Shown: one piece after another, positions 45,927 through 56,513 of the stretch
Position numbering within the stretch: position 1 is the stretch's first letter
Layout: every line of letters starts with the position of its first letter
Assembly (NCBI RefSeq): GCF_004770105.1
Contig: NZ_RQEY01000019.1
Span: 1-64,000, forward strand
Length of the DNA stretch: 64,000 bases
DNA from: Leptospira andrefontaineae
Lineage (GTDB): Bacteria; Spirochaetota; Leptospiria; Leptospirales; Leptospiraceae
Direction: 5' to 3'
Notes under the pieces: generated by a model
Seen by the model: the letters and a program-made list of their open reading frames with translations, nothing else
Told to the model about the DNA's origin: nothing
Databases searched by the model: none
Program-made: the position numbers and the translations under genes

Positions 45927-47183
45927 ATGAAAATAGCGGTCATCGGTAGTGGAATCGCCGGCTTAAGTGCAACTTGGCATTTGGGCAAAGAACATGAAGT
46001 CTCTCTTATAGAAAAACATCCTTTAGTCGGTATGGATGCACATGGTACCGATCTTTTTTCCAACGGACATTCTATCCGAGTGGATGTTCCTTTTAGAGCA
46101 TTCAAACGTAATTATTATCCTTGTCTTTTGGATCTTTACAAAGAAGCGGGGATCGAAGTAAGGCCAGTGGATTATTCGTTTTCCTTAAATTATGGAGACG
46201 GCACCACATATTTCGGTTTTTCTACTTTGGGAATCGGGGGCAATTTTGTTCCGATCCCTTATTGGGTTTGTTTTTCTAATAAAACTTCTAGACGGATTTT
46301 TTCGGATGCGATCCGCTTTTACGAAGAATCGGAAAGAGAACTCCAATTATTAGATGGAGAACAGCTCACAATTTCTCAGTTTCTAAGTAGATTCGGTTAT
46401 TCCGTAGAGTTCGAGGATATGTATCTGATCCCGATGTTCTCCACGATCAATACTTGCACTTCTGAAAGTGCTAAAAATTATCCGGCAGAAGTGGTGATCG
46501 GCTATCATTCCAGCGGTCTGAAGTTTTTAAGATTTTTAACTCCGGAAAAAGGAACCAGAGATGTTACAGAAAAACTTTCTAAAAGAGCTTCTTCTGTTCG
46601 TTTGAATACTGATCCTAAAAAAATTGTTTTAGAAAAAGATAAAGTAAAACTGATTTTTGAGAATGGAGAAGAACTTTTCGACAGAGTAGTAGTCGCTGCC
46701 CCAGCCAATCAGGCGATCTCAATTCTTCCTGACGAATATTCAAAGGAGAAGTCTCTACTTTCCAAACTCAAATACGAGGCTTCCGAAGTAGTAGTTCATT
46801 CCGACGAAAAGTTTATGCCTAAACAAAAAAGGCATTGGGCACCCATGTGTTTCTCTCTTTCACAAGATAGTTCTACTGCGACTGCTACTATCCTTTTGAA
46901 CAAGGTTCTTCCGTCTATGAAAGGTAAGGCAGTATTCCAAACATGGAATCCGCTTGTGGAACCGAATGAAAAAGATTTTATTAGTAGATCCAAATTTGAA
47001 AGACCTGTAATAGATATTGCTTCCAAAAAGATCTTAGAAGAACTGAAAGAACTACAGGAACTTCCGGGTAAAAAAGTATGGCTATGCGGTTCTTACGCTA
47101 AATATGGAATGCCACTTCTAGAAGCAGGAGTTTCCACTTCTTTAGATGTTAAAAGATGGGTAGAAGGTTCGTTGCGATCTTAA
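45927..47183 (+). CDS. FAD-dependent oxidoreductase, amine-oxidase-like
   Basis: 418 residues. The dinucleotide motif VIGSGIAGLSATWHL is at the start, followed by EKHPLVGMDAHG. VDVPFRAFKRNYYP and the late GSYAKYGMPLLEAGVSTS match the COG2907-type NAD/FAD protein that in many bacteria sits with cyclopropane-fatty-acid-synthase-like genes. The methyltransferase at 47188 converges on it, so the association may hold loosely. Substrate unknown. Confidence 0.85.
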   Translation: MKIAVIGSGIAGLSATWHLGKEHEVSLIEKHPLVGMDAHGTDLFSNGHSIRVDVPFRAFKRNYYPCLLDLYKEAGIEVRPVDYSFSLNYGDGTTYFGFSTLGIGGNFVPIPYWVCFSNKTSRRIFSDAIRFYEESERELQLLDGEQLTISQFLSRFGYSVEFEDMYLIPMFSTINTCTSESAKNYPAEVVIGYHSSGLKFLRFLTPEKGTRDVTEKLSKRASSVRLNTDPKKIVLEKDKVKLIFENGEELFDRVVVAAPANQAISILPDEYSKEKSLLSKLKYEASEVVVHSDEKFMPKQKRHWAPMCFSLSQDSSTATATILLNKVLPSMKGKAVFQTWNPLVEPNEKDFISRSKFERPVIDIASKKILEELKELQELPGKKVWLCGSYAKYGMPLLEAGVSTSLDVKRWVEGSLRS

Positions 47184-47187
47184 ATTT

Positions 47188-48090
47188 TTACTCCGGCTTT
47201 CTGACCTTATAGACCCAATATTCGAAATGTTTTTTGATCGTTTCGGATCCGAAATATTCTCCCAACATTTCGTATCTTCCTGCGAGTCTTTTAGGTATTT
47301 TTTTTCCTGATTTAATTTTTTCTAATATGAATTGGGAAAATCCGGGAAATACGAAAGGATCTATTCTTTCTAAAACTTCGAAATTAAATCCTAGTGCGGA
47401 ATATTCTGAGACGATACCTTCCACCTTTTTGAGATCCGAAGACATTTTTGCCATTTTTGAGATCAAATTCCTTTTAAAAGTTTCCCAATAAGAAATTTTT
47501 CGATCGGAAAACAATATCTCTGCAGATACGAACACTCCCCCCGGTTTTAGAATTCTATAAACTTCGCCAACTAATCTGTTTCGATTCGGTATAAAATATA
47601 AACTGTCTAAGGCAATTACCACATCAAAAGTTTTGTCCTCAAATTCTGTTAAACGTTCTACACTTCCTAAAATTAAATTGGGAGAACTACTTCTCCCCTC
47701 ATAACGTCTTTTTGCAAATTCGATTTGGATCTTGGAAATATTGATCCCATATATATTCGAAACATTTACTCCAAATATATTTTCCCAAATCCTGAATTGG
47801 TCTCCGCAACCGAACCCAAGATCTAAAAGTTTAGAATCAGGATCCAAACCGGCTAATGTCCCAAGGTGTTCCGCTAAATTCGCGCAGGCTGTTCCATATT
47901 CTTTTGTGTTTTCCCAATAACCCAGATTTGCCCAAGATTCCCCAGGATCGTTCAAATAGAGATGAGAAAGATCTGTAGGAATTCCTTCTCTTCCGAATAA
48001 TAGCCGGACCTTGGGCCAGATTTCAGTCTTTGTAGGAAAAGAAGAATGATGACGCAGAGAATTTTCTTTTTTGTAAGGCAGGTCTTCCAT
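47188..48090 (-). CDS. Class I SAM-dependent methyltransferase
   Basis: About 300 residues from the ATG at 48090, which has AGGA five bases upstream; an ATG at 48135 adds 15 residues. Motif I is LLDLGFGCGDQFRIW, followed by an acidic/Asn loop YGINISKIQIEFA and FDVVIALDSLYFIP. These are close to the ubiquinone/sterol and small-molecule methyltransferase groups. Its gene ends 4 bases from the stop of the FAD oxidoreductase. Acceptor unknown. Confidence 0.85.
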   Translation of the reverse strand: MEDLPYKKENSLRHHSSFPTKTEIWPKVRLLFGREGIPTDLSHLYLNDPGESWANLGYWENTKEYGTACANLAEHLGTLAGLDPDSKLLDLGFGCGDQFRIWENIFGVNVSNIYGINISKIQIEFAKRRYEGRSSSPNLILGSVERLTEFEDKTFDVVIALDSLYFIPNRNRLVGEVYRILKPGGVFVSAEILFSDRKISYWETFKRNLISKMAKMSSDLKKVEGIVSEYSALGFNFEVLERIDPFVFPGFSQFILEKIKSGKKIPKRLAGRYEMLGEYFGSETIKKHFEYWVYKVRKPE

Positions 48091-48299
48091 GATTCCTAAG
48101 TCTTCGGTTTCCCAAAGCAAAACTTTATTGGACATAGAATTTCGGAACTGTCTACCAGAATCAGCTTTATTTGTCCGTTCTCTAATCCTTTCGGATATGT
48201 TTTATGCCGACATAAGAAGAGCTAGATCCGGACAAAAATTCGCAAAAAAAAGTCCTTTTCTTTCCCTAACTTACGGCGGAAAACCTACCGACGGACCTT

Positions 48300-50693
48300 A
48301 TGAACATCAAAGATCGTATTCTTGGAATTTTAGCTGCACTCCTCCAATATTCTAGAACAAACTGGAGATCCATCCTTAAATACTCGGTAATCTCCGGGAT
48401 CGTAATCCTTTCCTTTCTGATCGGCGGATCTTACGTTGTGTGGCTCACCAAACAGGAAGAAGTCGCCCGCAATTTGGAAACTTTCCAGAGAGAAGTTTCG
48501 GATGCATATGATCCAAATGAGATCAAACCGATCCGCATCTTAGATAAAAATGGAAAATTGATCGGGGAATTCTCCCGTAGAAAATTCAGACCGATCCGTA
48601 CTGACAATCTAGCAAATCATGGAAATATAATATGGGCCCTTCTCAGTTCCGAGGACAGGGATTTTTACGAGCATAATGGTGTAAATTTTACCGCATTACT
48701 TAGGGCAATCATAGTTAATCTAACCACTTTCCAAAAACAAGGTGGTTCTACTCTCACTCAACAGTTGGCAAAACTTACTTTGGATCTGGGAGCTCGAAAT
48801 GTATTCAATAAACTCACTGAGTTTTATTGCACATTCTATCTAGAAAGTAAGTTTGATAAGAATACGATCCTTGCGATGTATTTAAACCGTATTTTTTTGG
48901 GAGAAGGGAATACGGGAGTAGAAGAAGCTTCTCGTTATTACTTTAATAAACCTGCATATGAATTAACTCCTGCAGAAGCGGCTCTGCTTGTAGGAACAAT
49001 TCCGGCTCCTTCTAATTATAACGCTGTCAGAAACCCTAAGATAGCTCTCAAAAGACAGAAGATGGTGATGACTGTTATGGGGAAAAACCAAAACCTTCAT
49101 CCAAATCCTAAATCTATTGAAAAAGATTTTGAGAAGAAGGTAGATGCAAATATCCGCAAGTTCAGATCATTTTATGTGGTAGAGGAAACCAAAGAAGAAG
49201 AGGATAAAGTAGTTATCACTTCCGAGATAGGGAAGTATGGATTTGATAAGGATTTTACGATCAATCTGGCTTCCGATTTTAATTTTGGGATCCGCCAATT
49301 CGTGATCGAGAACTTCTCGGAAATTGATTTGGAAAGTCGTGGTATGAACGTATATACCACATTAGATTATGATAAACAAGAAGCGGCAGAACGTTCTCTT
49401 AGAGAAGGGATAGAAGCAGTTCGCAAAAAACTTTCCGAAGATAAGGCAAATTATATAAAAGCAGGCAAAACAGAAGAAGCTTCCAAACAGAACAAGATCA
49501 TTGAGAACATGAACGGAAGTTTGATCTCCATCAATCCTACAAACGGATATGTGGAGGCGATGGTTGGTAGTTACAAAATTTCTAATATATTCAGGTTAAA
49601 CCGAGCAGTTTCCGCGGTAAGGCAACCCGGTTCTGTAATCAAGGGACTTGTCTATCTGATGGCGTTCGAAAAAAGGATCGCAACTCCTACTTCTATTGTT
49701 GTAGATGAGCCGATCAAGATTAGAGGTTATGCCCCTAAAAACTGGTATAAAGGCCATAGAGGTGCAATGCAAACTAGGACTGCATTCGCTCAGTCAGTGA
49801 ACACAATTGCAGTCAAATTTATGGATGAGATAGGTGTTGGCGATTTCATCCATACTCTCGGAAAAATTTTGGATCTGGACAGTTCGGAGTTAAGTAGAAG
49901 GTTTCAGCATAATCTTACGTTAGCACTTGGTTCCGGAGAATTATCTCCCAAAGAGCTAGCAACCGTATATGCTACAATTGCGAATAACGGTAAAAAAGTA
50001 AAACCTGTAGAAATCCTAAGGATTACCGACTTCGAAGGTTCCGAACTTTATATGAATACTCTTCCTGATCCGAAAGATGCAGAACAAATTTTAGATCCTG
50101 TTGCCTGCGCGATGACCTTAAACTTATTAGAAGCAGTCGTTTCGGAAGAAGGAACTCTCAAGATCGCATTAAAAGATGGAGAAAAATTCCCACTAGGTGG
50201 AAAAACAGGAACGGTCCAATCTCCCAAAGAAGCACAAAAACGTTGGGGTTCCAGAAAAGGAGTAAGAGACGTTTGGTTTGCAGGTGTGAATCCGAATTTA
50301 GTGACTGCAGTTTGGGTAGGTAATGATTTAGGCGCTCCTTTCCCCGGTTCCGGTTCTGGAACGAGCGGTTCTATTTGGTTTAGATATGTTTCCCATGTAG
50401 CAAGAACATTAGGTTTTGGTGATAGTCTAATTACTCCATTTAATGGAGATTATGTGAAAGTGGATATCTGTGCGGAAACCGGTGGACTTTTATCAAACGA
50501 AGCAGAATGTAAACATCCTCTTTATGGACAGTACTATTATGTGGGAGACCAACCTGGCGGCGGTGCAACAACTCCTACAGTCACTCAAACAGAAGGAACA
50601 AATTCTACAAATGGTACCGAAGAAGCACTTTCCGGAGAAGACGCTGTAGAATTAGAACTTCCTGAAACTAAGGAAGATCCAAACGACGATTAA
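48300..50693 (+). CDS. Class A penicillin-binding protein (PBP1A type)
   Basis: 797 residues. One N-terminal membrane helix (about 28-50), then a GT51 glycosyltransferase domain with SSEDRDFYEHNGVNF and QGGSTLTQQLAKL. The transpeptidase has the nucleophile S445 in PGSVIK, the SVN motif in SVNTIAVKF, and KTGT in GGKTGTVQS. It polymerises and cross-links peptidoglycan. The low-complexity tail is rich in Thr, Asn and Glu. Its last 26 bases overlap the converging binding-protein gene. Confidence 0.95.
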   Translation: MNIKDRILGILAALLQYSRTNWRSILKYSVISGIVILSFLIGGSYVVWLTKQEEVARNLETFQREVSDAYDPNEIKPIRILDKNGKLIGEFSRRKFRPIRTDNLANHGNIIWALLSSEDRDFYEHNGVNFTALLRAIIVNLTTFQKQGGSTLTQQLAKLTLDLGARNVFNKLTEFYCTFYLESKFDKNTILAMYLNRIFLGEGNTGVEEASRYYFNKPAYELTPAEAALLVGTIPAPSNYNAVRNPKIALKRQKMVMTVMGKNQNLHPNPKSIEKDFEKKVDANIRKFRSFYVVEETKEEEDKVVITSEIGKYGFDKDFTINLASDFNFGIRQFVIENFSEIDLESRGMNVYTTLDYDKQEAAERSLREGIEAVRKKLSEDKANYIKAGKTEEASKQNKIIENMNGSLISINPTNGYVEAMVGSYKISNIFRLNRAVSAVRQPGSVIKGLVYLMAFEKRIATPTSIVVDEPIKIRGYAPKNWYKGHRGAMQTRTAFAQSVNTIAVKFMDEIGVGDFIHTLGKILDLDSSELSRRFQHNLTLALGSGELSPKELATVYATIANNGKKVKPVEILRITDFEGSELYMNTLPDPKDAEQILDPVACAMTLNLLEAVVSEEGTLKIALKDGEKFPLGGKTGTVQSPKEAQKRWGSRKGVRDVWFAGVNPNLVTAVWVGNDLGAPFPGSGSGTSGSIWFRYVSHVARTLGFGDSLITPFNGDYVKVDICAETGGLLSNEAECKHPLYGQYYYVGDQPGGGATTPTVTQTEGTNSTNGTEEALSGEDAVELELPETKEDPNDD

Positions 50694-52164
50694 GATCTTT
50701 TGGCAAACGGTCCCCTACTAGATACAATTCATATGGGGACCATAAAAAGATCCAAGGAGCATCTTCGCTTAAAAGTGAAAATGCTTCCTTTATCTGTGGG
50801 CTTATATCCGTTTTATCTGCGGATCTGATCTCTTTGAATAATTTTTCCATTTTCGGATTTAAGTAGAAGGCTCTATTTCCTCCGTTCCCAAATCTATCCC
50901 CCGCAAATAACGGATCTAAAAATGCAAACGGCCCGGGAAGATCTGCATACCAAAATAATAATGTTAGATCTCCCTTACCTTCTCCATTCTCTTTATATAA
51001 TGCAGCTTTTTCCATCGGAAGGATTTTGATTTTCAACCCTAACTCTTTCAGGTTTTGGACGATCGCAGCCCCATTTGCTTGGTTCTCCTCGTCTCCTCTC
51101 ATCCTAAATTCTAATTCTCTTTCTAAAATTTTGGGATAGCAAACCGACTTAGAGAGTAATTCTTTCGCCTTTGCAAGATCATAAGGATATATTTCTTCGG
51201 AAGAAGTCCAGGTATCGGAAACCGATTTCGGAAATGGACCTACGGAAACTTCTCCTTTTCCTTCTAATAAAACCTGGATGATTGTACGTTTATCTACCGA
51301 ATAATTTAATGCTTTCCTAAAATTCTTATCGAAGCAGGGCTCTTTCGCATTGATCGCTATGTATTGAACACCTCCTCCTTTTCTTACAGAGATATAATCT
51401 TCTTTTACTAATGAGTTTTTGAGAAGGAAAACAGGCAATTTCATCAGATCTAATTCGTCTTTAAAATATAAATACAGTCCTGTACTTGCCTGAGGAAGAA
51501 CTCTAAACAAAATCTCAGAGCCCAAATCGTTAGGATAATTTGCAATTAATCTAAGATGATTATTTCTTTTCCATTCCACTAATTTAAAATCGCCACAGAC
51601 TGAGTCAGGCGAACCACAATAGATCCAAGCTTGAGGCAAAGAAAGTTTTTCTAAAGTTTCCCTCAAACCTCCTTCGAAATATATTTCCAAACTGGAATCG
51701 GAGAGAACCTTGCCGCCTTTTAAAAAAGAATATGTGCTCCTTCTAGGTCCTGGAGTATTTCTTAATCTTTCTAAAGATCCAAGAACTGTTTGAGCGTTTA
51801 CATTCGATTTCGAATCGGTTCGAAGTTCTAAGATCAATCTTCTGATCTTGGATGACGGACCTTCTGCCAGCTTATATGATCTCACTAAAGAAGGAAGGAT
51901 TGTACCTTCTCCATTTATTTCAAAAAGTCTAGGGTAGATATATTTTAGAACAATTCTGGAAGATAAGTCGGTGGATCTGATCGGGTCCAAAGAGATTGGA
52001 TCAGAAGCTAGTGAAAATACTAGTTTTTCGGGACTTCTCTCCGCTTTTCCACAATCATAAAAAAGAAGGGACAAAAGAAGGAAAGCCAGGGAAAAGGTAA
52101 GAGTCGGTTTCGGTCCGACCTGAAATCGGGAAGAGACCGAGTCTAGAAATCTAGGATAAAACAT
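50668..52164 (-). CDS. ABC transporter family 5 substrate-binding lipoprotein
   Basis: 498 residues. The signal is unusually long (about 45 residues) and ends LLSLLFYDC with a lipidation Cys. The mature part starts with SLASDPISLDPIRSTD and has KALNYSVDKRTIIQVLLEGKG and FYLNPKMEKL, as in OppA/DppA-type peptide or nickel binders. No permease or ATPase genes lie alongside, so it may be an orphan or work with a distant transporter. Start codons of this gene and msbA are only 9 bases apart. Confidence 0.88.
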   Translation of the reverse strand: MFYPRFLDSVSSRFQVGPKPTLTFSLAFLLLSLLFYDCGKAERSPEKLVFSLASDPISLDPIRSTDLSSRIVLKYIYPRLFEINGEGTILPSLVRSYKLAEGPSSKIRRLILELRTDSKSNVNAQTVLGSLERLRNTPGPRRSTYSFLKGGKVLSDSSLEIYFEGGLRETLEKLSLPQAWIYCGSPDSVCGDFKLVEWKRNNHLRLIANYPNDLGSEILFRVLPQASTGLYLYFKDELDLMKLPVFLLKNSLVKEDYISVRKGGGVQYIAINAKEPCFDKNFRKALNYSVDKRTIIQVLLEGKGEVSVGPFPKSVSDTWTSSEEIYPYDLAKAKELLSKSVCYPKILERELEFRMRGDEENQANGAAIVQNLKELGLKIKILPMEKAALYKENGEGKGDLTLLFWYADLPGPFAFLDPLFAGDRFGNGGNRAFYLNPKMEKLFKEIRSADKTDISPQIKEAFSLLSEDAPWIFLWSPYELYLVGDRLPKDLNRRLDLP

Positions 52165-52173
52165 TCCGGACCT

Positions 52174-54057
52174 ATGAACGTCTATAGACGCCTCTTGGGG
52201 TATTCCTTCAAGTATAAATACAGATTAATCACCGGGGTCGTACTATCCTTTTTTGTATCCATACTCAATGGAGCCTCTCTCACTAGCGTTATTCCGATTT
52301 TCAACGCGATTGGAAAAGGTGGAAAAGCTGACTTTCAAATTACACTCACTAAAAAAGAAAGTATCGCATTAAAAGATAGGGAAGAAGGAAAAGAATTAGA
52401 AGCTATCCAAAAAATAGAGGCTCTTGTCGCAGATATAAAGATCAAGACCAACTTTTATCTAACCACTCTTCCTAAAGATCAGCTCGTTTTAATTTTTTGT
52501 TTATTCATATTTCCGATCTATCTAGCAAAACTTTTATTCTTAACAGGTGCAGTTTATTGTATTAACTCGGGCGGCTATTTAGCGGTACGAGATTTGCGAT
52601 TAGAACTTTATTCTAAAGCTCAAGAACTTCCGCTCAATCATTTCGTTCAGGAGAAGACCGGGATCTTCATGAGCCGCATCGTTAACGATGTGGAAGTTTT
52701 GGCCAAACTGATCAGCTCTGATCTGAAAGATGCGGTCGTGGACTTTTTCTATATCATCACACATTTGCTCATTCTTCTTTTCTTAAGTTGGGAAATGTTC
52801 CTCGCAGTTTTAGTTGTTGTCCCGTTGATCATGGGCCCGGTAACTTCTTTTGCGGATAGGATCAGAAAAGCGACTCGCAATCAGCAAGAAAGATTATCCT
52901 CATTAAACGGACATTTGCAGGAAGTGATCTCAGGTATCCGAGTCATCCGCGCATTCTCCATGGAAAAAACGGAAGCGGGAAGATTTTGGGAGATCAATAA
53001 CGATCTTTCCGACAAAACATTTAAGGGACATTTTTATCATCAGATCGGTCCTTCTTTGGTAGAACTTTCCAGCTCTATAGTTGCAGTGATCTTCTTAGCT
53101 TTCGGCGCTTATTTGATCGAACTCGATAAATTGACCTTAGGTCATTTTATGATCTTCTTCTTAACTTTGGTATTCTTAACTAGACCATTCAAACAAATGG
53201 GAATGTTATCCAACTCCATTCAAAGTGCCGTGGCAGCAGGAACCAGAGTTTTTGAAATGTTGGATAGTGAAACGGATGTTAAAAACCCTCCGAACCCTAT
53301 TTATCCAAAAAGACTTTCTAAAGAATTAAAATTCGATTCGGTCGGATACACTTATCCAGGTGCAAAAAGCCCTGCTCTTTCCGATTTAAATCTTTCCATA
53401 CAAAAGGGATCCACAGTTGCGTTAGTCGGCTCTTCCGGAGCGGGAAAATCCACATTGGTGGATCTTGTGCCAAGATTGATCGATCCAAGCGAAGGCTCTA
53501 TTACTTGGGATGGAACCGATCTCAGAAATTTGGACCTTGCTTCTTTAAGAAAAAAGATCTCCATCGTGAACCAACAGGTATTCCTATTCAACGGAAGTAT
53601 CCGAGAGAATATCTGCTACGGAACCGAAAACGTTACGGAAGAAAGAATGAGAGAAGTTTCAGAACTCGCATTTGCAACTGACTTCATCCTATCTTTCGAA
53701 GATGGTTTCGATACGGTAGTGGGAGAAAGAGGGGTGATGTTGTCCGGCGGTCAAAGACAAAGGATCTCCATCGCAAGAGCATTATTGAATAATCCTGAGA
53801 TCCTGATCTTGGACGAAGCGACTTCTGCTCTGGATACGGAATCAGAAAGAGTAGTACAACAAGCACTCGAATCATTATACAAAAATAGAACCGTTATCAT
53901 CATCGCTCATAGACTTTCTACAGTCCAGATCGCAGATACTATTTTTACTATGGAAGGCGGGAAGGTAGTAGAATCAGGATCCCACTCAGAGTTGATCCGC
54001 TTAGATGGAAAGTATAAGAAATTATACGAGATGCAATTCGCAGAATCTCCGGTTTAA
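52174..54057 (+). CDS. msbA: Lipid A ABC exporter
   Basis: 627 residues, one half-transporter: six membrane helices then an ATPase. Walker A GSSGAGKST, signature LSGGQRQRISIARALL and Walker B LILDEATSALD are intact, with the switch His in IIIAHRLST. It flips lipid A-core across the inner membrane. Residues about 50-100 hold a charged insert (KKESIALKDREEGKELEA) between helices 1 and 2, longer than in the enterobacterial protein. The neighbour lpxK, seven bases on, supports the name; msbA-lpxK is a widely conserved pair. Confidence 0.93.
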   Translation: MNVYRRLLGYSFKYKYRLITGVVLSFFVSILNGASLTSVIPIFNAIGKGGKADFQITLTKKESIALKDREEGKELEAIQKIEALVADIKIKTNFYLTTLPKDQLVLIFCLFIFPIYLAKLLFLTGAVYCINSGGYLAVRDLRLELYSKAQELPLNHFVQEKTGIFMSRIVNDVEVLAKLISSDLKDAVVDFFYIITHLLILLFLSWEMFLAVLVVVPLIMGPVTSFADRIRKATRNQQERLSSLNGHLQEVISGIRVIRAFSMEKTEAGRFWEINNDLSDKTFKGHFYHQIGPSLVELSSSIVAVIFLAFGAYLIELDKLTLGHFMIFFLTLVFLTRPFKQMGMLSNSIQSAVAAGTRVFEMLDSETDVKNPPNPIYPKRLSKELKFDSVGYTYPGAKSPALSDLNLSIQKGSTVALVGSSGAGKSTLVDLVPRLIDPSEGSITWDGTDLRNLDLASLRKKISIVNQQVFLFNGSIRENICYGTENVTEERMREVSELAFATDFILSFEDGFDTVVGERGVMLSGGQRQRISIARALLNNPEILILDEATSALDTESERVVQQALESLYKNRTVIIIAHRLSTVQIADTIFTMEGGKVVESGSHSELIRLDGKYKKLYEMQFAESPV

Positions 54058-54063
54058 TAGAAG

Positions 54064-55107
54064 ATGATTTCTTTTGGAAAGATCCTATTTTTTCCGATCC
54101 TATTTATACTCTGTCTGATCTATAAGATCTTATTCTTTTTAGATAGAAGTTTTAAAAAAAAGAGAACCCTTCCTTCTTCCATTACGATCAGTGTAGGGAA
54201 TTTTAGTGTGGGTGGAACAGGCAAAACACCTTTTACACTTCATCTAGCAAAATTACTTCATTCTAATTTTCCGAATATTCCAATCGTAATCTTAAGCAGA
54301 GGATACGGCTCTTCCGGAAAAGGAACCAGAAAAGTAACCGAAAACTCTTCTCCTGTTGAAATTGGAGACGAACCTCTCCTTTTAAAAAAGAATCTTCCAT
54401 TTGCGGAAGTATATGTAGGAAGTAATCGGTATGATTCTTATGTACAATTCAGATCGGAAAACAAAATACCGAATGACCAAAAGGTATTTGTATTGTTGGA
54501 TGATGGATTCCAACACCATGCTTTAAATAGAGATTTGGATCTAGTTTTATTAGATTGTACCAAACTTTCCAAAAAGGAATTTGTACTTCCTTTAGGCTTA
54601 TTAAGAGAATCTTATACTTCCGTATCCAGAGCAAATTTTTTGATCGCTTCCAAGTTTTCAGAAGAATATGAAGGCCCACTTTCTGAATGGATCCAAAAAT
54701 ATAAACCTTCTCAAACATTAAAATTTAGATTCTCTCCCAAGAAACTCATTCCACTTTCTTTCGGTGCCTCAGAAGTTTCTGTAAAAGAATTATCCGGAAA
54801 ATCAGTCTTTGGCTTTGCAGGTTTGGGAAATCCGGACTCGTTTTATTCTTCTTTAAAAGATCAAAATCCATCCGAGCTAAGAACCAAATCCTATCCGGAT
54901 CATTATTCTTATACAAAGGAAGATCTAACTCAGATTTCCGAAAAATCTTCCGCCCAAGATTATATTATCTGCACGGAAAAAGACGGAGTAAAGATCACTT
55001 CGCTTATTGGAACCGACAAGAATTTTTCTAAATGGTTTTATCTCAGATTAGAAACCGTTCTGGAAAACGAATCCGAACTTTTACGATCTGTCCGCAACTT
55101 CGTTTAA
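54064..55107 (+). CDS. lpxK: Tetraacyldisaccharide 4'-kinase
   Basis: 347 residues. An N-terminal membrane helix is followed by SVGNFSVGGTGKTPFTLHLAKLL with the P-loop, LSRGYG, EIGDEPLLL and LLDDGFQHHALNRDLDLVLLD, all LpxK hallmarks. It phosphorylates the lipid A precursor at the 4' position on the cytoplasmic face. Leptospiral lipid A is known to carry an unusual methylated 1-phosphate and lack the 4' phosphate, so the kinase product is presumably modified later. It shares a transcript with msbA. Confidence 0.95.
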   Translation: MISFGKILFFPILFILCLIYKILFFLDRSFKKKRTLPSSITISVGNFSVGGTGKTPFTLHLAKLLHSNFPNIPIVILSRGYGSSGKGTRKVTENSSPVEIGDEPLLLKKNLPFAEVYVGSNRYDSYVQFRSENKIPNDQKVFVLLDDGFQHHALNRDLDLVLLDCTKLSKKEFVLPLGLLRESYTSVSRANFLIASKFSEEYEGPLSEWIQKYKPSQTLKFRFSPKKLIPLSFGASEVSVKELSGKSVFGFAGLGNPDSFYSSLKDQNPSELRTKSYPDHYSYTKEDLTQISEKSSAQDYIICTEKDGVKITSLIGTDKNFSKWFYLRLETVLENESELLRSVRNFV

Positions 55108-55238
55108 TCGAATAAAAAGACTTTTTCTTTCCCCAAAAAATAGTATGATTCTTTACTCTTTCCTATTTTTATGTAGGAAAATAGTGAATGGAAATAAATT
55201 TTTAACTAATATTTTATACAATGAATGAAGAAGGTTGA

Positions 55239-56513
55239 ATGAAATCCAAGATTCTATTTCTATTCTTATTATTCCTACCGGCGGTTCTAGTTGCAGAATC
55301 CCAAACCGTATATTTACGTAACGGCCAAATATTACATGGGGATGTCACCAACCAAACTGCGACCCATATCGATATAAAATTACAAAACGGGGAAACGAAA
55401 CGTATTCAAAAGGAAACTATCCTTAGGATCGCCTATAGAGAACCTCAAAAGGAAGAGCCTAAAAAAGTCGAACCTACAGTACCGATCGAAAAGCAGGAAC
55501 CCAAAAAACAAGAACCGGATATTGTTTCCCCTCCTCCGGTGATTAAAGAAGCAAAAAGAGTGGTTAGAAGTCCATTAGAAAGACATTATATAGACTTTTA
55601 TTTAGGAGCAGGGAATGGGACCTTCTCTCCACAAACCATAGATTTTTATTATAAGTACCAAAATATCAGAAGTTTACTCATAGATGCGACTCCTTTCTTT
55701 TTAGCCGGCGGCCCGAAACGTAATGCTGGCACATCCGTATCTGGAGGGATTAATTATAAGTTTAAAAAATTCTCCTTTGAAGCAGGAGGAATGCAAACCA
55801 ATACTTCTACTAGTTCAAAAAATATAGGCCCGGAAGCAGAACCGATTTTAGTCTATGGATCTTATCCTGAAGAAATGAAGGCAGCTTTTTTCAAAGCGTC
55901 TTATTCCGCATTTTCAAAATCCAATTTCGAGTTATATCCGAGTGTAGGTTATATTCGAACTTGGAATAGGACGAAAGACTCACAATCGCAGGTCTTTCAA
56001 GCAGATAGCGTGGCCGGGAAATCCAATTTCCAAGCTTCTGAAAGTTTAAGTGGAACTTCCGTTGGAGTTGGCTTTGCATATTTATTCGGATCTAAATTCG
56101 AAATAAGACCTGAATTTGAATCCTTAACCATGAAAGGTTCTCAGTCCATCCACCAAGATTACACAGCTGTATCTTTAAGCCCTCCTAACGTACTATTTGT
56201 ATTACCTGCAGATTACAGTTTTGATTGGAAAGCAAAAGGAGCACACACCTCATTAAAGTTGAGTTATTTTTGGAAAATGGGAATCGGATTTTTTATCAAA
56301 TATGATTCTTATCAATGGAATTATTCCCTACAAGGTGGAAATTTTCCGATTACACTTTCTTTAGATTCCGATCCGCCTACTTTGTCCGAACTAATAGGTT
56401 GGAATCTCGGCCAAAAACTCCTAGCCCAAACTATAAATGCCACAAGTAAGGCGACTTCGATACAATTCGGAGTTTCCAAAACCTTGAACTTCGGACCCGA
56501 GGAAAATTATTAA
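55239..56513 (+). CDS. Envelope beta-barrel-like protein, paralogue 1 of 3
   Basis: 424 residues with signal MKSKILFLFLLFLPAVLVAES. Residues 24-65 form a small domain, VYLRNGQILHGDV...ETKRIQKETILRIAY, which recurs in the next two genes. A Lys/Pro/Glu-rich linker (about 70-110) leads to a 300-residue region of alternating strands with many aromatic ends, as in an outer-membrane barrel, ending SIQFGVSKTLNFG. No named function. It is the first of three tandem paralogues on the same strand. Confidence 0.8.
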   Translation: MKSKILFLFLLFLPAVLVAESQTVYLRNGQILHGDVTNQTATHIDIKLQNGETKRIQKETILRIAYREPQKEEPKKVEPTVPIEKQEPKKQEPDIVSPPPVIKEAKRVVRSPLERHYIDFYLGAGNGTFSPQTIDFYYKYQNIRSLLIDATPFFLAGGPKRNAGTSVSGGINYKFKKFSFEAGGMQTNTSTSSKNIGPEAEPILVYGSYPEEMKAAFFKASYSAFSKSNFELYPSVGYIRTWNRTKDSQSQVFQADSVAGKSNFQASESLSGTSVGVGFAYLFGSKFEIRPEFESLTMKGSQSIHQDYTAVSLSPPNVLFVLPADYSFDWKAKGAHTSLKLSYFWKMGIGFFIKYDSYQWNYSLQGGNFPITLSLDSDPPTLSELIGWNLGQKLLAQTINATSKATSIQFGVSKTLNFGPEENY

